Origin: Curtobacterium sp. Leaf261
GTDB taxonomy: Bacteria; Actinomycetota; Actinomycetes; Actinomycetales; Microbacteriaceae
Reading direction: 5' to 3'
NCBI RefSeq assembly: GCF_001422205.1
Contig: NZ_LMMJ01000001.1
Span: 551,591 to 615,590, forward strand
DNA: 64,000 nucleotides
Shown here: positions 1 through 8,680 of the stretch, in pieces
Numbering within the stretch: the first letter of the stretch is position 1
Layout of the letters: each line of letters starts with the position of its first letter
Position numbers and translations under genes: made by a program
Notes under the pieces: generated by a model
Database searches by the model: none
Told to the model about the DNA's origin: nothing
The model's input: only the letters and a program-made list of their open reading frames with translations

Positions 1-820
1 TCGACTTCTTCGACAGGCTCGCGAGGTCGGTCGGCGTCAGCGAGCGGTACGCCACGTCGACGTCGCCCTTCTGCACGGCGAGCTTGAGGTCGGTCTCCTT
101 GGTGAAGTACTGGGCCGTGACCTCGTCGGTCTTCGCCTTGTTCAGGACACCGTCGTACTTGTCGTTGACCTTGTACTGGATCAGGTCGTTCTCCTTGTAC
201 GAGGAGATCATGTACTGACCGGCGAACGCCTTGCCCGACACGATCGCCGCGGAGCTCGTGAGCTTCGTCGGCGAGAAGACCTGCTCGTCCACGATCGGAC
301 CAGCCGGGCTCGAGAGCACCTGCGGCCAGGTCTGGTCGGCGTGGTCGAGGTGGAAGACCACGGTCGTCGCGTTCGGCGTCGTGATGTTCTTCATGTTCGC
401 GAGCAGCGACTGCGGCCCGTTCGGGTTGTTGATCTTGATCTCGCGGTCGAACGAGAACTTGACGTCGCTCGAGGTGAGCTTGTGCCCGTTCGCGAACTCG
501 AGACCCTTCTTGAGGGTCACGGTGTACGTCGTCGGGTCGGTGAAGACGCCCTTCGTCGCGATGTCCGGCTTGACGTCCGGGCTCCCCGACGGGGTGTTCA
601 TCAGGAACGGGAAGACCTGGTTCTGGACGGCGAACGAGCCGTTGTCGTACGAGCCGGCCGGGTCGAGCGACGTGATCTTGTCGGTGGTGCCGACGATCAG
701 ACCGTTCAGGTCGGTGGTCGAGCTCCCGCCGCCGGCACAGCCGGTGAGCGCGAGCGTCACTGCCGCGGTCCCTCCGGCGAGCACGAGCGCGCGCTTGCTC
801 CACTTGGTCACGGATGCCAT
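1..820 (-). CDS. ABC transporter substrate-binding lipoprotein (family 5, peptide/nickel type), 3' truncated
   Basis: The gene is cut by the left window edge; 273 residues of the N-terminal part are visible. A lipoprotein signal is clear: KRALVLAGGTAAVTLALTGC, with the lipobox Cys at residue 28, followed by a Gly/Ser linker. Downstream sequence has the family-5 solute-binding pattern (ITSLDPAGSYDNGSF, YTVTLKKGLEFANGHKLTSSDVKFSFDR), known for oligopeptide/dipeptide/nickel uptake. It is inferred to be a membrane-anchored extracellular binding protein for an ABC importer whose permeases lie outside the window. It is divergent from the VOC gene across a 229-bp intergenic region. The substrate cannot be told from sequence. 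Confidence 0.9.
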   Translation of the reverse strand, partial: MASVTKWSKRALVLAGGTAAVTLALTGCAGGGSSTTDLNGLIVGTTDKITSLDPAGSYDNGSFAVQNQVFPFLMNTPSGSPDVKPDIATKGVFTDPTTYTVTLKKGLEFANGHKLTSSDVKFSFDREIKINNPNGPQSLLANMKNITTPNATTVVFHLDHADQTWPQVLSSPAGPIVDEQVFSPTKLTSSAAIVSGKAFAGQYMISSYKENDLIQYKVNDKYDGVLNKAKTDEVTAQYFTKETDLKLAVQKGDVDVAYRSLTPTDLASLSKKS

Positions 821-982
821 GGCCGATGTGCCTCTCTGTCATGAATGCGCAGGATGTGTCCCGTGCAGGGTCCCGGGCAGCCGGAATCGATCTGCTGTGA
901 CCGCCCGAGGACAACTATTGCTAACACCAGGGGTCCCCACGCAACGAATCGCCGCGGGTTTGTTTACATCGTCGAAACGCAG

Positions 983-1011
983 TTGACCCGACGCTTGTCT
1001 TTTGCAAGTAT
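983..1011 (+). promoter_or_regulatory. Candidate sigma-70 type promoter for the VOC-HxlR pair
   Basis: TTGACC at 983-988 and AAGTAT at 1006-1011 are separated by 17 bp, about 40 bp before the ATG at 1050. The spacer carries a short dyad (CTTG-N7-CAAG) that could serve the downstream HxlR regulator. The promoter is inferred from spacing and the -35 match only. Confidence 0.4.
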
Positions 1012-1049
1012 GAGCGCGTCCGATCCCGGACCGTTCGAGGGAGAACACG

Positions 1050-1535
1050 ATGACCATGATGTTCGTCAGCCTGCCGGTGACCGACCTGGAGCGCGCGAAG
1101 TCGTTCTACACGGCGATCGGCTTCACGATCAACCCGCTGTTCACCGACCACAATGCTGCCTGCGTCGTGGTCGAGGAGGACCACAGCGCGTTCATGATCC
1201 TCGTCCGCGAGTACTTCCAGACCTTCACTGCGCTCCCGATCGGCGACCCGGCTGTCGCGCCGTCCGTCACGAGGGCGATCTTCCTCGACAGCAGGGAGGC
1301 AGTCGACACTGCCGTGACAGCCGGGCTCGCCGCCGGTGGGTCGGAGGCGCAGGCCGCGTCCGACTACGGCTTCATGTACCAGCGACAGCTCACCGACCCC
1401 GACGGCAACATCCTCGAGTTCGGCTGGATGGACCCGACCGCCGCGGCGCAGGGTCCGGACGCCGCCGCGGCACACGGCTCGGACGCGACGGCGGCACACG
1501 GCTCGGACGCGGCCGCTGCACCCGAGCAGGACTGA
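1050..1535 (+). CDS. VOC (glyoxalase/bleomycin resistance) family protein
   Basis: The 161-residue protein starts MTMMFVSLPVTDLERAKSFYTAIGF, the usual first strand and helix of a vicinal-oxygen-chelate module. It ends in SDYGFMYQRQLTDPDGNILEFGWMDP, where the Glu in LEFGW sits at the usual metal-ligand position. A ribosome binding site (GAGGGAGAA) precedes the ATG. Residues from about 131 form a low-complexity tail with an 8-residue repeat (GSDATAAH, GSDAAAAP) that is not part of the fold. The HxlR gene follows after 5 bp, so the two are probably co-transcribed. The substrate is unknown. Confidence 0.9.
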   Translation: MTMMFVSLPVTDLERAKSFYTAIGFTINPLFTDHNAACVVVEEDHSAFMILVREYFQTFTALPIGDPAVAPSVTRAIFLDSREAVDTAVTAGLAAGGSEAQAASDYGFMYQRQLTDPDGNILEFGWMDPTAAAQGPDAAAAHGSDATAAHGSDAAAAPEQD

Positions 1536-1540
1536 GGCCG

Positions 1541-2182
1541 ATGGCGGCACGGAGCTACGGCCAGTACTCAGGGGTCACGCGCGCGGTCGAGCTGATCGGC
1601 GAACGGTGGGCGCTGCTCATCGTCCGCGACCTCCTCGTCGGACCGCGTCGCTACGGCGAGCTCGCGGAGGGACTCCCCCGCATCCCGAGCAACATCCTCG
1701 CGACCCGGCTCAAGGAGCTGCAGGCAGCGGGGGTCATCCGTCGAGCCCCGCGGTCCCGGGTCGTCGTGTACGAGCTCACCCCGTACGGCCGGGAGCTCGA
1801 ACCGGTGGTGCTGGCACTCGGCGCCTGGGGCTTCAAGGCGCTCGGTCCACCGGAGGACGAGCAGACCGTCAGTGGCGAGTCGATGATCTTCGACCTGCGG
1901 ACAGCCTTCCGCCCCGAGGCCGCCGCGGCGCTCCCGACCACGGCGTACGCGACGACGGTCGGTTCCGCCGATCTGCTCATCCGCGTCGACGGTGACGTCC
2001 TCGACGTGCGACGCGGCGGTGGGCCGGTCGACCTCGCGTTCGACGCCGGGCGGAACGTCCACCGTCTCCTGGCCGGGGACCTCGACCCGGAGCGCGCGAT
2101 CGCGCAGGGCGACGTCACGGTGCTCCATGGTCGCGGCGAGCTCCTCGGGCGGTTCGTCCGGACGTTCCACCTCGCCGCCTGA
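1541..2182 (+). CDS. HxlR-family winged-helix transcriptional regulator
   Basis: This 213-residue protein opens with MAARSYGQYSGVTRAVELIGERWALLIVRDLLVGPRRYGEL, the typical HxlR/MarR-like helix-turn-helix (residues about 10-95, including the LPRIPSNILATRLKEL recognition segment). The C-terminal half (about 110-213) resembles the SCP2-like domain often fused to actinobacterial HxlR proteins. The ATG at 1541 lies 5 bp after the VOC stop, which supports an operon. HxlR proteins often control the adjacent gene, so it may autoregulate this pair in response to a reactive metabolite; the inducer is unknown. Confidence 0.88.
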   Translation: MAARSYGQYSGVTRAVELIGERWALLIVRDLLVGPRRYGELAEGLPRIPSNILATRLKELQAAGVIRRAPRSRVVVYELTPYGRELEPVVLALGAWGFKALGPPEDEQTVSGESMIFDLRTAFRPEAAAALPTTAYATTVGSADLLIRVDGDVLDVRRGGGPVDLAFDAGRNVHRLLAGDLDPERAIAQGDVTVLHGRGELLGRFVRTFHLAA

Positions 2183-2196
2183 GCCGCCTCGGACCG

Positions 2197-2265
2197 GTTC
2201 TGTCCCAGGGGGCGTCAACTACGCCAGGGACCCCCTCGGCCAGTTGACGCTCCCTGGGGCAGAAC
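2197..2265. terminator. Large intergenic hairpin (family E) between convergent HxlR and dnaG genes
   Basis: Arms of 24 nt at 2197-2220 and 2242-2265 are complementary with only two mismatches and enclose a 21-nt loop. The position between two convergent genes suggests a bidirectional terminator. No U-tract follows, as is common in high-GC actinobacteria. The right arm runs into the first unit of the 30-bp tandem repeat. Confidence 0.55.
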
Positions 2266-2361
2266 CCGTCGGCAGCGACCGGCCTGGGGCAGAACCCGTC
2301 GGCAGCGACCGGCCTGGGGCAGAACCCGTCGGCAGCGACCGGCCTGGGGCAGAACCCGTCG
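2253..2361. repeat. 30-bp exact tandem repeat, three full copies plus a partial fourth
   Basis: Identical 30-bp units start at 2253, 2283 and 2313, with a partial copy at 2343 that ends 12 bp before the dnaG stop codon. Each unit begins CCTGGGGCAGAACCCGTCGG. The sequence is related to the arm of the adjacent hairpin, so the array may have arisen by slippage from it. There are no variable spacers. Confidence 0.95.
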
Positions 2362-2372
2362 GGACGGCGCGG

Positions 2373-4352
2373 TCAGGACTGCTCGGCGTCCGCGCGGAGC
2401 CGCATCCGCTGCGCGTCGATGTCGACGAGCTGCCGCTGGAGCTCGGCCCGCCGGTCCGCCTGCTCGTGCGGGTCCGCGCGCTGCAGCTGGCCGATGAGCG
2501 ATGCCTTCCGCGCAAGGAGGTCCCGCTCGACGAGCGCGACGACGATGCCCCGCGCGAAGATCGTCAGGTCCTCGTCCGTCCGGGTGGGCAGCGGGGAGAC
2601 GGCGAGCTCCTGCACGACGTTCCGGACGGGGTCGGGCACGTCGGCGAGCACGCGGTCGAGCCAGTCCGCGCTGCTGGCCTGGTCGACGTTCGCCACGACG
2701 GCGTCACGGACCACCGCGAGCATCGGCGCGCTGAACGTCGCGACCGCCGTCAGGGTGATGAGCGGCATCCCGACGCGCATCGGCTGCTGCACCATCGCCA
2801 TCACGGCGTCCCGCTCCATCCGGGTGATCGGGTCGTTCGGGAGCGACCGGATCGTCGCGAGGGGTTCGGCCATCGACTCGCCGGCTCCGCTCGACCCGCC
2901 GCCGGGGTACGTGGAGCCGGTGCCACCGCGACCTCCCTGCGGACCGCCGCCGGCGGACCGGGCTGCACCCGTGCCTCCAGTCCGGCCGCCGCGGTCGTGA
3001 CCGCCGTCGCTCCCCAGCGCCCGTCGCGCGTTCTCGACCGCGCGGCCGACGTCGCCGATCTCCATGCCGAGCCAGCCGGCGAGGTTCCGGACGTACCCCT
3101 GGTTCAGCGAACGGTCGCGGATGCCGGCGACGACCGGCGCGGCGGCACGGAGTGCGCTGACGCGACCCTCGACGGTCTCGAGGTCGTGTCCGTCGAGTTC
3201 GCGGCGGACCATGAACTCGAACATCGGCCGGCGGGTCGACACGAGGCGGCGGATGGCGTCGTCGCCCCGCGCCAGTCGGAGGTCGCACGGGTCGAGCCCC
3301 CCGGGTGCGATCGCGACGAAGGTGCTCGAGGCGAACCGCTGCTCCTCGGCGAAGGCCCGCGACGCCGCGCGCTGCCCGGCCTCGTCCGGGTCGAACGTGA
3401 ACACGATGTCGCCGAGCTGGGAGAGGTCGCGGTCCGCGGAGTCGCCGAGCATCGGGCGGAGCACCTTGATGTGGTCGACGCCGAAGGACGTGCCGCACGT
3501 GGCGACCGCGGTCGTGACCCCGGCGAGGTGGCAGGCCATGACATCGGTGTAGCCCTCGACGATGACGACCTGCTTGCCCTTCGAGATGTCCCTGCGGGCG
3601 AGGTCGAGCCCGTAGAGCACCTGGCTCTTGTGGTACACCGGCGTCTCGGGGGTGTTGAGGTACTTCGGGCCCTTGTCGTCGTCGAGCAACCGCCGGGCGC
3701 CGAAGCCGATCGTGGCTCCGGTGACGTCGCGGATGGGCCACATCAGTCGCCCGCGGAACCGGTCGTACGGCGAGCGGTCCCCCTGGCTGACGAGCCCCGC
3801 GTTGACGATCTCGTCCATCGAGAACCCGGCGCCGCGCAGGTGGTCGCGGAGGGCGTCGAAGGACTTCGGCGCGTACCCGATGCCGAAGTGTGCCGCTGCC
3901 GCGGGGTCGAAGCCGCGCTCCCCGAGGAACCGCCGTGCCGGATCGGCCCCCGGGGTCACGAGCTGCGACACGAAGAAGTCCGCCGCTGCGGAGTTCGCCG
4001 CGAGGAGGCGCGCACGGGTGTTGTGATCGGTGCGGGGCCCGTCGCCGTCCTCGTAGTGCAGGGTGAGGCCGATCTTGGCGGCCATGCGCTCGACGGCCTC
4101 CTGGAAGGTGGTGTGGTCCATCTTCATGAGGAAGCTGAAGACGTCCCCGTCCTCACCGCAGCCGAAGCAGTGGTAGCGCCCGACCTGGGGGCGCACGTGG
4201 AAGGACGGACTGCGCTCGTCGTGGAACGGGCACAGCCCCTTAAGGCTCCCCACACCGGCCGACTTCAGGGTGACGAAGTCGCCGACGACGTCGGCGATGT
4301 TCACGCGAGCGCGCACCTCGTCGATGTCGTTCCGCACGATCAGTCCCGCCAC
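2373..4352 (-). CDS. dnaG: DNA primase
   Basis: The 659-residue protein has the full DnaG layout. A CHC2 zinc finger spans residues 38-66 (C41, H44, C62, C65 in [11 protein letters not shown]...[11 protein letters not shown]). The catalytic core follows, with a TOPRIM domain ([14 protein letters not shown] and [10 protein letters not shown]). A Gly-rich linker of about 50 residues precedes a helical C-terminal DnaB-binding region. It makes RNA primers for lagging-strand synthesis. The start is a GTG at 4352; TAGGAT (4360-4365) lies 7 nt upstream, a leaderless pattern. The linker contains a family-C half-site encoding RTGG. dgt lies just upstream on the same strand. Confidence 0.98.
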   Translation of the reverse strand: MAGLIVRNDIDEVRARVNIADVVGDFVTLKSAGVGSLKGLCPFHDERSPSFHVRPQVGRYHCFGCGEDGDVFSFLMKMDHTTFQEAVERMAAKIGLTLHYEDGDGPRTDHNTRARLLAANSAAADFFVSQLVTPGADPARRFLGERGFDPAAAAHFGIGYAPKSFDALRDHLRGAGFSMDEIVNAGLVSQGDRSPYDRFRGRLMWPIRDVTGATIGFGARRLLDDDKGPKYLNTPETPVYHKSQVLYGLDLARRDISKGKQVVIVEGYTDVMACHLAGVTTAVATCGTSFGVDHIKVLRPMLGDSADRDLSQLGDIVFTFDPDEAGQRAASRAFAEEQRFASSTFVAIAPGGLDPCDLRLARGDDAIRRLVSTRRPMFEFMVRRELDGHDLETVEGRVSALRAAAPVVAGIRDRSLNQGYVRNLAGWLGMEIGDVGRAVENARRALGSDGGHDRGGRTGGTGAARSAGGGPQGGRGGTGSTYPGGGSSGAGESMAEPLATIRSLPNDPITRMERDAVMAMVQQPMRVGMPLITLTAVATFSAPMLAVVRDAVVANVDQASSADWLDRVLADVPDPVRNVVQELAVSPLPTRTDEDLTIFARGIVVALVERDLLARKASLIGQLQRADPHEQADRRAELQRQLVDIDAQRMRLRADAEQS

Positions 4353-4394
4353 GACACCGATCCTAGTTCGCCGACCGGACGTTCCCGGACCCGC

Positions 4395-5711
4395 TCAGAC
4401 CGCGATGTGGACGGTCTCTGCGACACCACTCACCAGCCGTCGGTGCCACGCGAGCGCGCCCTGGTCGGTGAGCGTCGCGACCTGGTCGATCACGGCGCGC
4501 TTCCGGCCCTGGTCGTCCGTCGCAGCCCGCCAGTCGGCCGCGAATCCGGGCTCCAGGTCGCTCGCCCCACCGGCGTCGAGCGCGTCGAGGAGCTCGGTCA
4601 GCACCGTCCGCTGGTCCTGGTACACGGGCTGTCGATCGCCGTGGGTCATCACGAACGCCGCGACGATGCCCTTGAGCACGGCGATCTCGCCGATGATCTC
4701 CGGCGGGACGACGACGCTCGCTGCGAACCGGACGAGGCTGCCGGAGGCGTAGGACTCCCGGGTCGCGCTCGTCGCCGTCCTCGCGAATCGACCGATGAGC
4801 TGGCTCGTCAGGTTCTTCAGGCGCGCCTGGTCCCGCCGGGTCCCGTCGTAGCTGCTCATCCACAACGAGAGTCCGCGGAGTCGTTCGAAGGCCTCGATGA
4901 GCTCGTCGCGGCTGAGGTCGTCGCCGACCCACGCGTGCATGGCCGACACGATGTCGTTCTCGCCGACGCGGTCGTCGAGCGCCGCCATGTCGATGAAGCC
5001 CGCGACGATGGCGTCCTCGAAGTCGTGCACCGAGTACGCGATGTCGTCGGACAGGTCCATCACCTGCGCCTCGATGCAGCGCTGCCGGCGAGGGGCGCCC
5101 TTCCGGAGCCACGCGAACGCCGGGGTGTCGTCATCGTAGAACCCGAACTTCCGGCGCCCCGACGGGTCCGCGACCCCCTGTGCGGCCGGCCACGGGTACT
5201 TGCAGCTCGCGTCGAGACTCGCCCGGGTCAGGTTGAGGCCGTACACCTGTCCGTCGTCGCCGAACATCTTCGGTTCGATGCGGGTCAGCAGCCGGAGCGT
5301 CTGGGCGTTGCCCTCGAACCCGCCGACGTCCGCGGCCCAGGCGTTCAGCGCGGTCTCGCCGTTGTGTCCGAAGGGCGGGTGGCCGATGTCGTGCGCGAGG
5401 CAGGCGGTGTCGACGACGTCCGGGTCGAGACCCAGGCTGTCGGCGAGCTCGCGACCGACCTGCGCCACCTCGAGCGAGTGGGTCAGTCGGTTCCGGGCGA
5501 AGTCGAGGCCTGTCGTCGGACTGAGCACCTGGGTCTTCGCGGCCAGTCGGCGGAGTGCGCTCGAGTGCAGCAGGCGCGCACGGTCCCGCGCGAAGTCGCT
5601 GCGCCGACTCGAGTGCTCCTCGGGCAGCCACCGCTCGGTGTCGGCCGGACCGTAGCTGCCGAACGCGGCACCGCCGAGGCTGTCGGGACCGCTCATCCAG
5701 CCGTCGTTCAT
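4395..5711 (-). CDS. dgt: Deoxyguanosinetriphosphate triphosphohydrolase-like protein
   Basis: This is an HD-superfamily dNTPase of 438 residues. Metal-binding residues are visible as H78 ([11 protein letters not shown]) and H107-D108 ([16 protein letters not shown]), with the later Asp in [15 protein letters not shown]. It hydrolyses dNTPs to deoxynucleosides and tripolyphosphate, tuning dNTP pools. The start at 5711 ([10 protein letters not shown]) is chosen because its ATG overlaps the dusB stop as ATGA, so the genes are translationally coupled; a longer frame to 5786 would run into dusB. dnaG lies 42 bp downstream. Confidence 0.95.
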   Translation of the reverse strand: MNDGWMSGPDSLGGAAFGSYGPADTERWLPEEHSSRRSDFARDRARLLHSSALRRLAAKTQVLSPTTGLDFARNRLTHSLEVAQVGRELADSLGLDPDVVDTACLAHDIGHPPFGHNGETALNAWAADVGGFEGNAQTLRLLTRIEPKMFGDDGQVYGLNLTRASLDASCKYPWPAAQGVADPSGRRKFGFYDDDTPAFAWLRKGAPRRQRCIEAQVMDLSDDIAYSVHDFEDAIVAGFIDMAALDDRVGENDIVSAMHAWVGDDLSRDELIEAFERLRGLSLWMSSYDGTRRDQARLKNLTSQLIGRFARTATSATRESYASGSLVRFAASVVVPPEIIGEIAVLKGIVAAFVMTHGDRQPVYQDQRTVLTELLDALDAGGASDLEPGFAADWRAATDDQGRKRAVIDQVATLTDQGALAWHRRLVSGVAETVHIAV

Positions 5712-6862
5712 CCGCCGGAGTGGTGCAGCTCGGCCGCCGCGAGCACCTTGCGGAAGGCGTCGTCGAGGTCGCGGCTCTCGAGCCACTTGTCCGGGAGCGA
5801 CGGCCTCTTGGGGTGGCCGGCTCGTCCGCGGGGCCCCTCGGCGTCGGCGCCCGGGTACGGCTCGGATCCGTCGAGTGTGCCGAGCAGGTCGTCGATCTCC
5901 TGCAGAGTGCTCGACAGCGCGAGCCCGGACCGGACGTCGCTGCCGACCGGGTACCCCTTGAAGTACCAGGCCACGTGCTTGCGGATGTCGCGGCAGCCGC
6001 GGCCCTCGTCGTCGTGGAACTCCACCAGGAGGGCCGCGTGCCGTCGGAACGCAGCCGCGACGTCACCGAGGCTCGGCATCGCCTTGACGTCCTCGCCGCG
6101 GAAGGCCGCCGCGAGGTCGCCGAAGAGCCATGGACGCCCGAGGCAGCCCCGACCGACGACGACGCCGTCGCAGCCGGTCTCGTCGACCATCCGCAGGGCG
6201 TCGGCCGCACTCCAGATGTCGCCGTTGCCGAGCACCGGGACGCTCGTGACGGTCTCCTTGAGGGTGGCGATCGCCGACCAGTCCGCCTGCCCCGAGTAGA
6301 ACTCGCTCGCGGTCCTGGCGTGCAGGGCGATGCTCGCCACCCCGGCGCCCTCAGCGGCACGACCGGCCTCGAGGTACGTCAGGTGGTCGCGGTCGATGCC
6401 CTTCCGCATCTTGATCGTCAGAGGGACGTCACCGGCGGCCTTGACCGCGCGCTCGACGATCTCGCGGAACAGCCCGAGCTTCCAGGGGAGGGCCGCTCCC
6501 CCACCCTTCCGTGTGACCTTGGGCACCGGGCACCCGAAGTTCAGGTCGATGTGGTCGGCGCGGTCCTCGGCCACCAGCATCGTGACGGCCTCGGCCACGG
6601 TGTTCGGCTCGACGCCGTAGAGCTGGATCGACCGCGGGGTCTCCGACTCGTGGTGCTGGATGAGCCGCATCGACTCCGGGGTCCGCTCGACGAGGGCACG
6701 ACTCGTGATCATCTCGGAGACGTAGAGTCCGGCGCCGTACTCGCGGCAGAGGCGGCGGTACGCGGTGTTCGTGATCCCCGCCATCGGCGCGAGCACGACG
6801 GGGACGTCGACCTCGATGGGGCCGATCCGCAGCGGAGCTGCTGGTGTGGTGGTGAGTGTCAT
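5708..6862 (-). CDS. dusB: tRNA-dihydrouridine synthase (DusB type)
   Basis: The 384-residue protein has the flavin TIM-barrel signatures of Dus enzymes: LAPMAGITNTAYRR near the N-terminus, the catalytic Cys111 in DLNFGCPVPKV, and the FMN phosphate-binding segment GNGDIWS...GVVVGRGCLGRPW. It reduces uridines in the tRNA D-loop using NADPH and FMN. A ribosome binding site (GAGGAAC) sits just before the ATG. Its stop overlaps the dgt start. It is divergent from the YbaK-like gene across only 42 bp, so the two promoters overlap. Length exceeds E. coli DusB (about 320) mainly at the C-terminus. Confidence 0.95.
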   Translation of the reverse strand: MTLTTTPAAPLRIGPIEVDVPVVLAPMAGITNTAYRRLCREYGAGLYVSEMITSRALVERTPESMRLIQHHESETPRSIQLYGVEPNTVAEAVTMLVAEDRADHIDLNFGCPVPKVTRKGGGAALPWKLGLFREIVERAVKAAGDVPLTIKMRKGIDRDHLTYLEAGRAAEGAGVASIALHARTASEFYSGQADWSAIATLKETVTSVPVLGNGDIWSAADALRMVDETGCDGVVVGRGCLGRPWLFGDLAAAFRGEDVKAMPSLGDVAAAFRRHAALLVEFHDDEGRGCRDIRKHVAWYFKGYPVGSDVRSGLALSSTLQEIDDLLGTLDGSEPYPGADAEGPRGRAGHPKRPSLPDKWLESRDLDDAFRKVLAAAELHHSGG

Positions 6863-6904
6863 CGTTCCTCATTCTCCCATCGATCGCGCTGGTACGGTCA
6901 CGGC

Positions 6905-7414
6905 ATGACGACCCCTGTGGACAACTCCGCTCCCGACTCCGACGGACCCGATCGCTTCGCAGCCGATGCGGCCGCTCGCGGGCTCGCCGTCGAGGTCGTC
7001 GAACGCCCGGCGGCGAACTCCCTGCACGAGGCCGCGGACCTGCTCGGGATCGAGCCGGGCGACATCGTCAAGACCCTCGTCGTCAAGCGCCACGACGGCT
7101 TCCTGCTCGCCCTGATCCCGGGCGGCCGGAGCATCGCGTGGAAGAAGCTCCGGTCGGTCGTCGGCGTCAACAAGCTCTCGATGCCCGATGCGTCGGTCGC
7201 GCTCGCGGCCACCGGCTACGAGCGGGGCACGATCACCCCGATCGGCACCCTCACCCCGCTGCCGGTCTTCGCCGACGAACGGATCCTGGGGCGCCGGATC
7301 GCGCTCGGAGCCGGTCGACACGGGGCGAGCGCGTTCGTCGATGCCGATGCCCTCGTGGCCGCCTACGGCGCGGTCGTGGCGGACATCACCGACGAGGAGC
7401 AGCCCCGCGGGTAG
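6905..7414 (+). CDS. YbaK/EbsC-type aminoacyl-tRNA deacylase
   Basis: The 169-residue protein matches the YbaK/ProX editing fold: NSLHEAADLLGIEPGDIVKTLVVK, the central Lys-rich strand IAWKKLRSVVGVNKLSM, and the C-terminal RILGRRIALGAGRHGASAFVDADAL. Family members hydrolyse mischarged aminoacyl-tRNA such as Cys-tRNA(Pro) in trans. The ATG at 6905 lies 6 nt after TACGGT (6893-6898), a leaderless -10 to start arrangement, so it is preferred over upstream starts. Specificity within the family is not resolved. Confidence 0.88.
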   Translation: MTTPVDNSAPDSDGPDRFAADAAARGLAVEVVERPAANSLHEAADLLGIEPGDIVKTLVVKRHDGFLLALIPGGRSIAWKKLRSVVGVNKLSMPDASVALAATGYERGTITPIGTLTPLPVFADERILGRRIALGAGRHGASAFVDADALVAAYGAVVADITDEEQPRG

Positions 7415-7436
7415 TCCGCCGCCGGGCCGGCGTTGC

Positions 7437-7510
7437 GTGTTCCGAACACGCTCGTCCACCCGGAACCCTCGTATCCGCGTGTTCGAGCTGGACGCACGTG
7501 TTCAGAACAC
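7437..7510. repeat. Family A palindromic element, copy A1 (74 bp)
   Basis: Outer blocks GTGTTCCGAACAC (7437-7449) and GTGTTCAGAACAC (7498-7510) are each self-palindromic, and the inner 48 bp carries a second inverted pair (CGTCC...GGAC, GTGTTC). The element lies between convergent genes. Its length is the same as four other copies in the window. Confidence 0.9.
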
Positions 7511-7524
7511 CTTCGCCGCAGGGC

Positions 7525-7806
7525 TCAGTCGGGGACTTCAAAGAAGCACGTGTCGCCCTCGCAGACCGGCGCACCGCCGGACGGGACGAGCGCGACGAGC
7601 GCGGGTCGTGCCTCCCGTCCGTCCACGACGCTCGACGCGACGCTCGCCTCGGACGCGACCCGCGTCTCGGACGCGACCGACGTCTCGGACGCGACCGACG
7701 TCTCGGACGTGACCGACGTCTCGGACGTGACCGACGCCTCGGACGTGACCGACGCCTCGGACTGGAGGCTCGGCTCCCCCTCCACGGACACGGTCACGTT
7801 CGTCAT
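7525..7806 (-). CDS. Small hypothetical protein with hexapeptide repeats and a CxxxxC tail
   Basis: The 93-residue product is not recognised. Residues about 17-60 are roughly seven SE(A/T)SV(T/A) repeats, encoded by an 18-bp tandem array at about 7630-7760. The C-terminus is VPSGGAPVCEGDTCFFEVPD, with two Cys separated by four residues. The ATG overlaps the stop of the DsbA-like gene (ATGA), so translation is coupled and a shared redox role is plausible. A 22-bp segment (7601-7622) encoding DGREARP is identical to one in the recO tail and looks like a family-C half-element that became coding. Confidence 0.6.
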   Translation of the reverse strand: MTNVTVSVEGEPSLQSEASVTSEASVTSETSVTSETSVASETSVASETRVASEASVASSVVDGREARPALVALVPSGGAPVCEGDTCFFEVPD

Positions 7807-8534
7807 CGGGTCGCCTCCTCGGCCACCGCGTCGTCGGCAACCGCGTCGTCGGCGGCGCGTGCCACCCCCTCGGGGTCGGCCTCCCGGAGCGCGACGACCT
7901 GCTCGAGCACCTGCGTGAACGTCGCGGGGTCCTGGGCGCCGGAGACGCCGTACTTGCCGTCGATGACGAAGAAGGGCACGCCGTTGATCCCGAACGCCTG
8001 CGCCTCGGCCTGGTCCTCGCGGACCGCGGCGAGCTGGCCGTCCGTGGCGAGTGTCGTCCGCACTTCGTCCGGGTCGAGCCCGATCTCCGCACCGAGCGCC
8101 GCGAGGTCGTCCTCGTCGCCGACGTGCCGTCCCTCGACGAAGTACGCCGCGAACAAGCGCTCGACCATCGCGAGCTGGAGCCCCTTCGTCTTGGCGAGGT
8201 GGATGACCTGGTGCGCCTTGACGGTGTTCGTGTGGTGCAGGTCGTCCCACGCGTAGTCGAGGCCGACGCTCTCCGCGATCGAACCGACCTGGTCGAGCAT
8301 CTGCTGCGCCTGGTCGACCGGCATGCCCTTGTGGCGCGAGAGGAACTCGGCCTCGGTGCCCTCGAAGTCGACCGGGGTGTCGGGGCTCAGCTCGAAGGAG
8401 TGGTACTCGACCTCGACGGTGCCGCCCGCAGCGCCGAACGCGGCCGCTCCCGCCTCGAACTTGCGTTTGCCGATGTAGCACCAGGGGCAGGCGATGTCGC
8501 TCCAGATGTCGACCTTGACGGGATCGTTGCTCAT
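7803..8534 (-). CDS. DsbA-family oxidoreductase (FrnE-like)
   Basis: This 243-residue protein has a thioredoxin fold with active site C16-PW-C19 (IWSDIACPWCYIGKRKFEAG), the helical insertion, and the cis-Pro segment GINGVPFFVIDGKYGVSGAQ. There is no signal peptide, so it acts in the cytoplasm, as expected for FrnE/2-hydroxychromene isomerase-like members of DsbA. The start at 8534 gives the usual N-terminus (MSNDPVKVDIWSD). The C-terminus has a short repeat (ADDAVADDAVA). Its stop overlaps the start of the small repeat protein. The physiological substrate is unknown. Confidence 0.9.
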   Translation of the reverse strand: MSNDPVKVDIWSDIACPWCYIGKRKFEAGAAAFGAAGGTVEVEYHSFELSPDTPVDFEGTEAEFLSRHKGMPVDQAQQMLDQVGSIAESVGLDYAWDDLHHTNTVKAHQVIHLAKTKGLQLAMVERLFAAYFVEGRHVGDEDDLAALGAEIGLDPDEVRTTLATDGQLAAVREDQAEAQAFGINGVPFFVIDGKYGVSGAQDPATFTQVLEQVVALREADPEGVARAADDAVADDAVAEEATR

Positions 8535-8585
8535 GGTGTGCGGCAACGGGCGCCGCGGGCGCGGCATTCCCGGCGGGCGGGTCGC

Positions 8586-8659
8586 GTGTTCTGAACACGC
8601 CCGTCCGACGCGAACACCCGGATCCACGTGTTCGACGTGGACCCGGGTGTTCAGAACAC
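8586..8659. repeat. Family A palindromic element, copy A2 (74 bp)
   Basis: Ends are GTGTTCTGAACAC (8586-8598) and GTGTTCAGAACAC (8647-8659), with internal GAACAC and GTGTTC blocks. It sits 21 bp downstream of glyS and upstream of the DsbA-like gene on the same strand, so it could act as the glyS terminator. Confidence 0.9.
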
Positions 8660-8680
8660 GCGCGGAGCGAGCCGCAACGG

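Noticed and set aside
2253..2361. Possible CRISPR array
   Set aside because: The 30-bp units are directly contiguous without unique spacers, and no cas genes are present.
5712..5786. Longer N-terminus for dgt
   Set aside because: It would overlap dusB by more than 70 bp; the ATG that overlaps the dusB stop is the natural start.
1992..6299. Very long plus-strand frame opposite dnaG, dgt and dusB
   Set aside because: High GC leaves the opposite strand open; the translation is low-complexity and the minus strand encodes three well-recognised enzymes.
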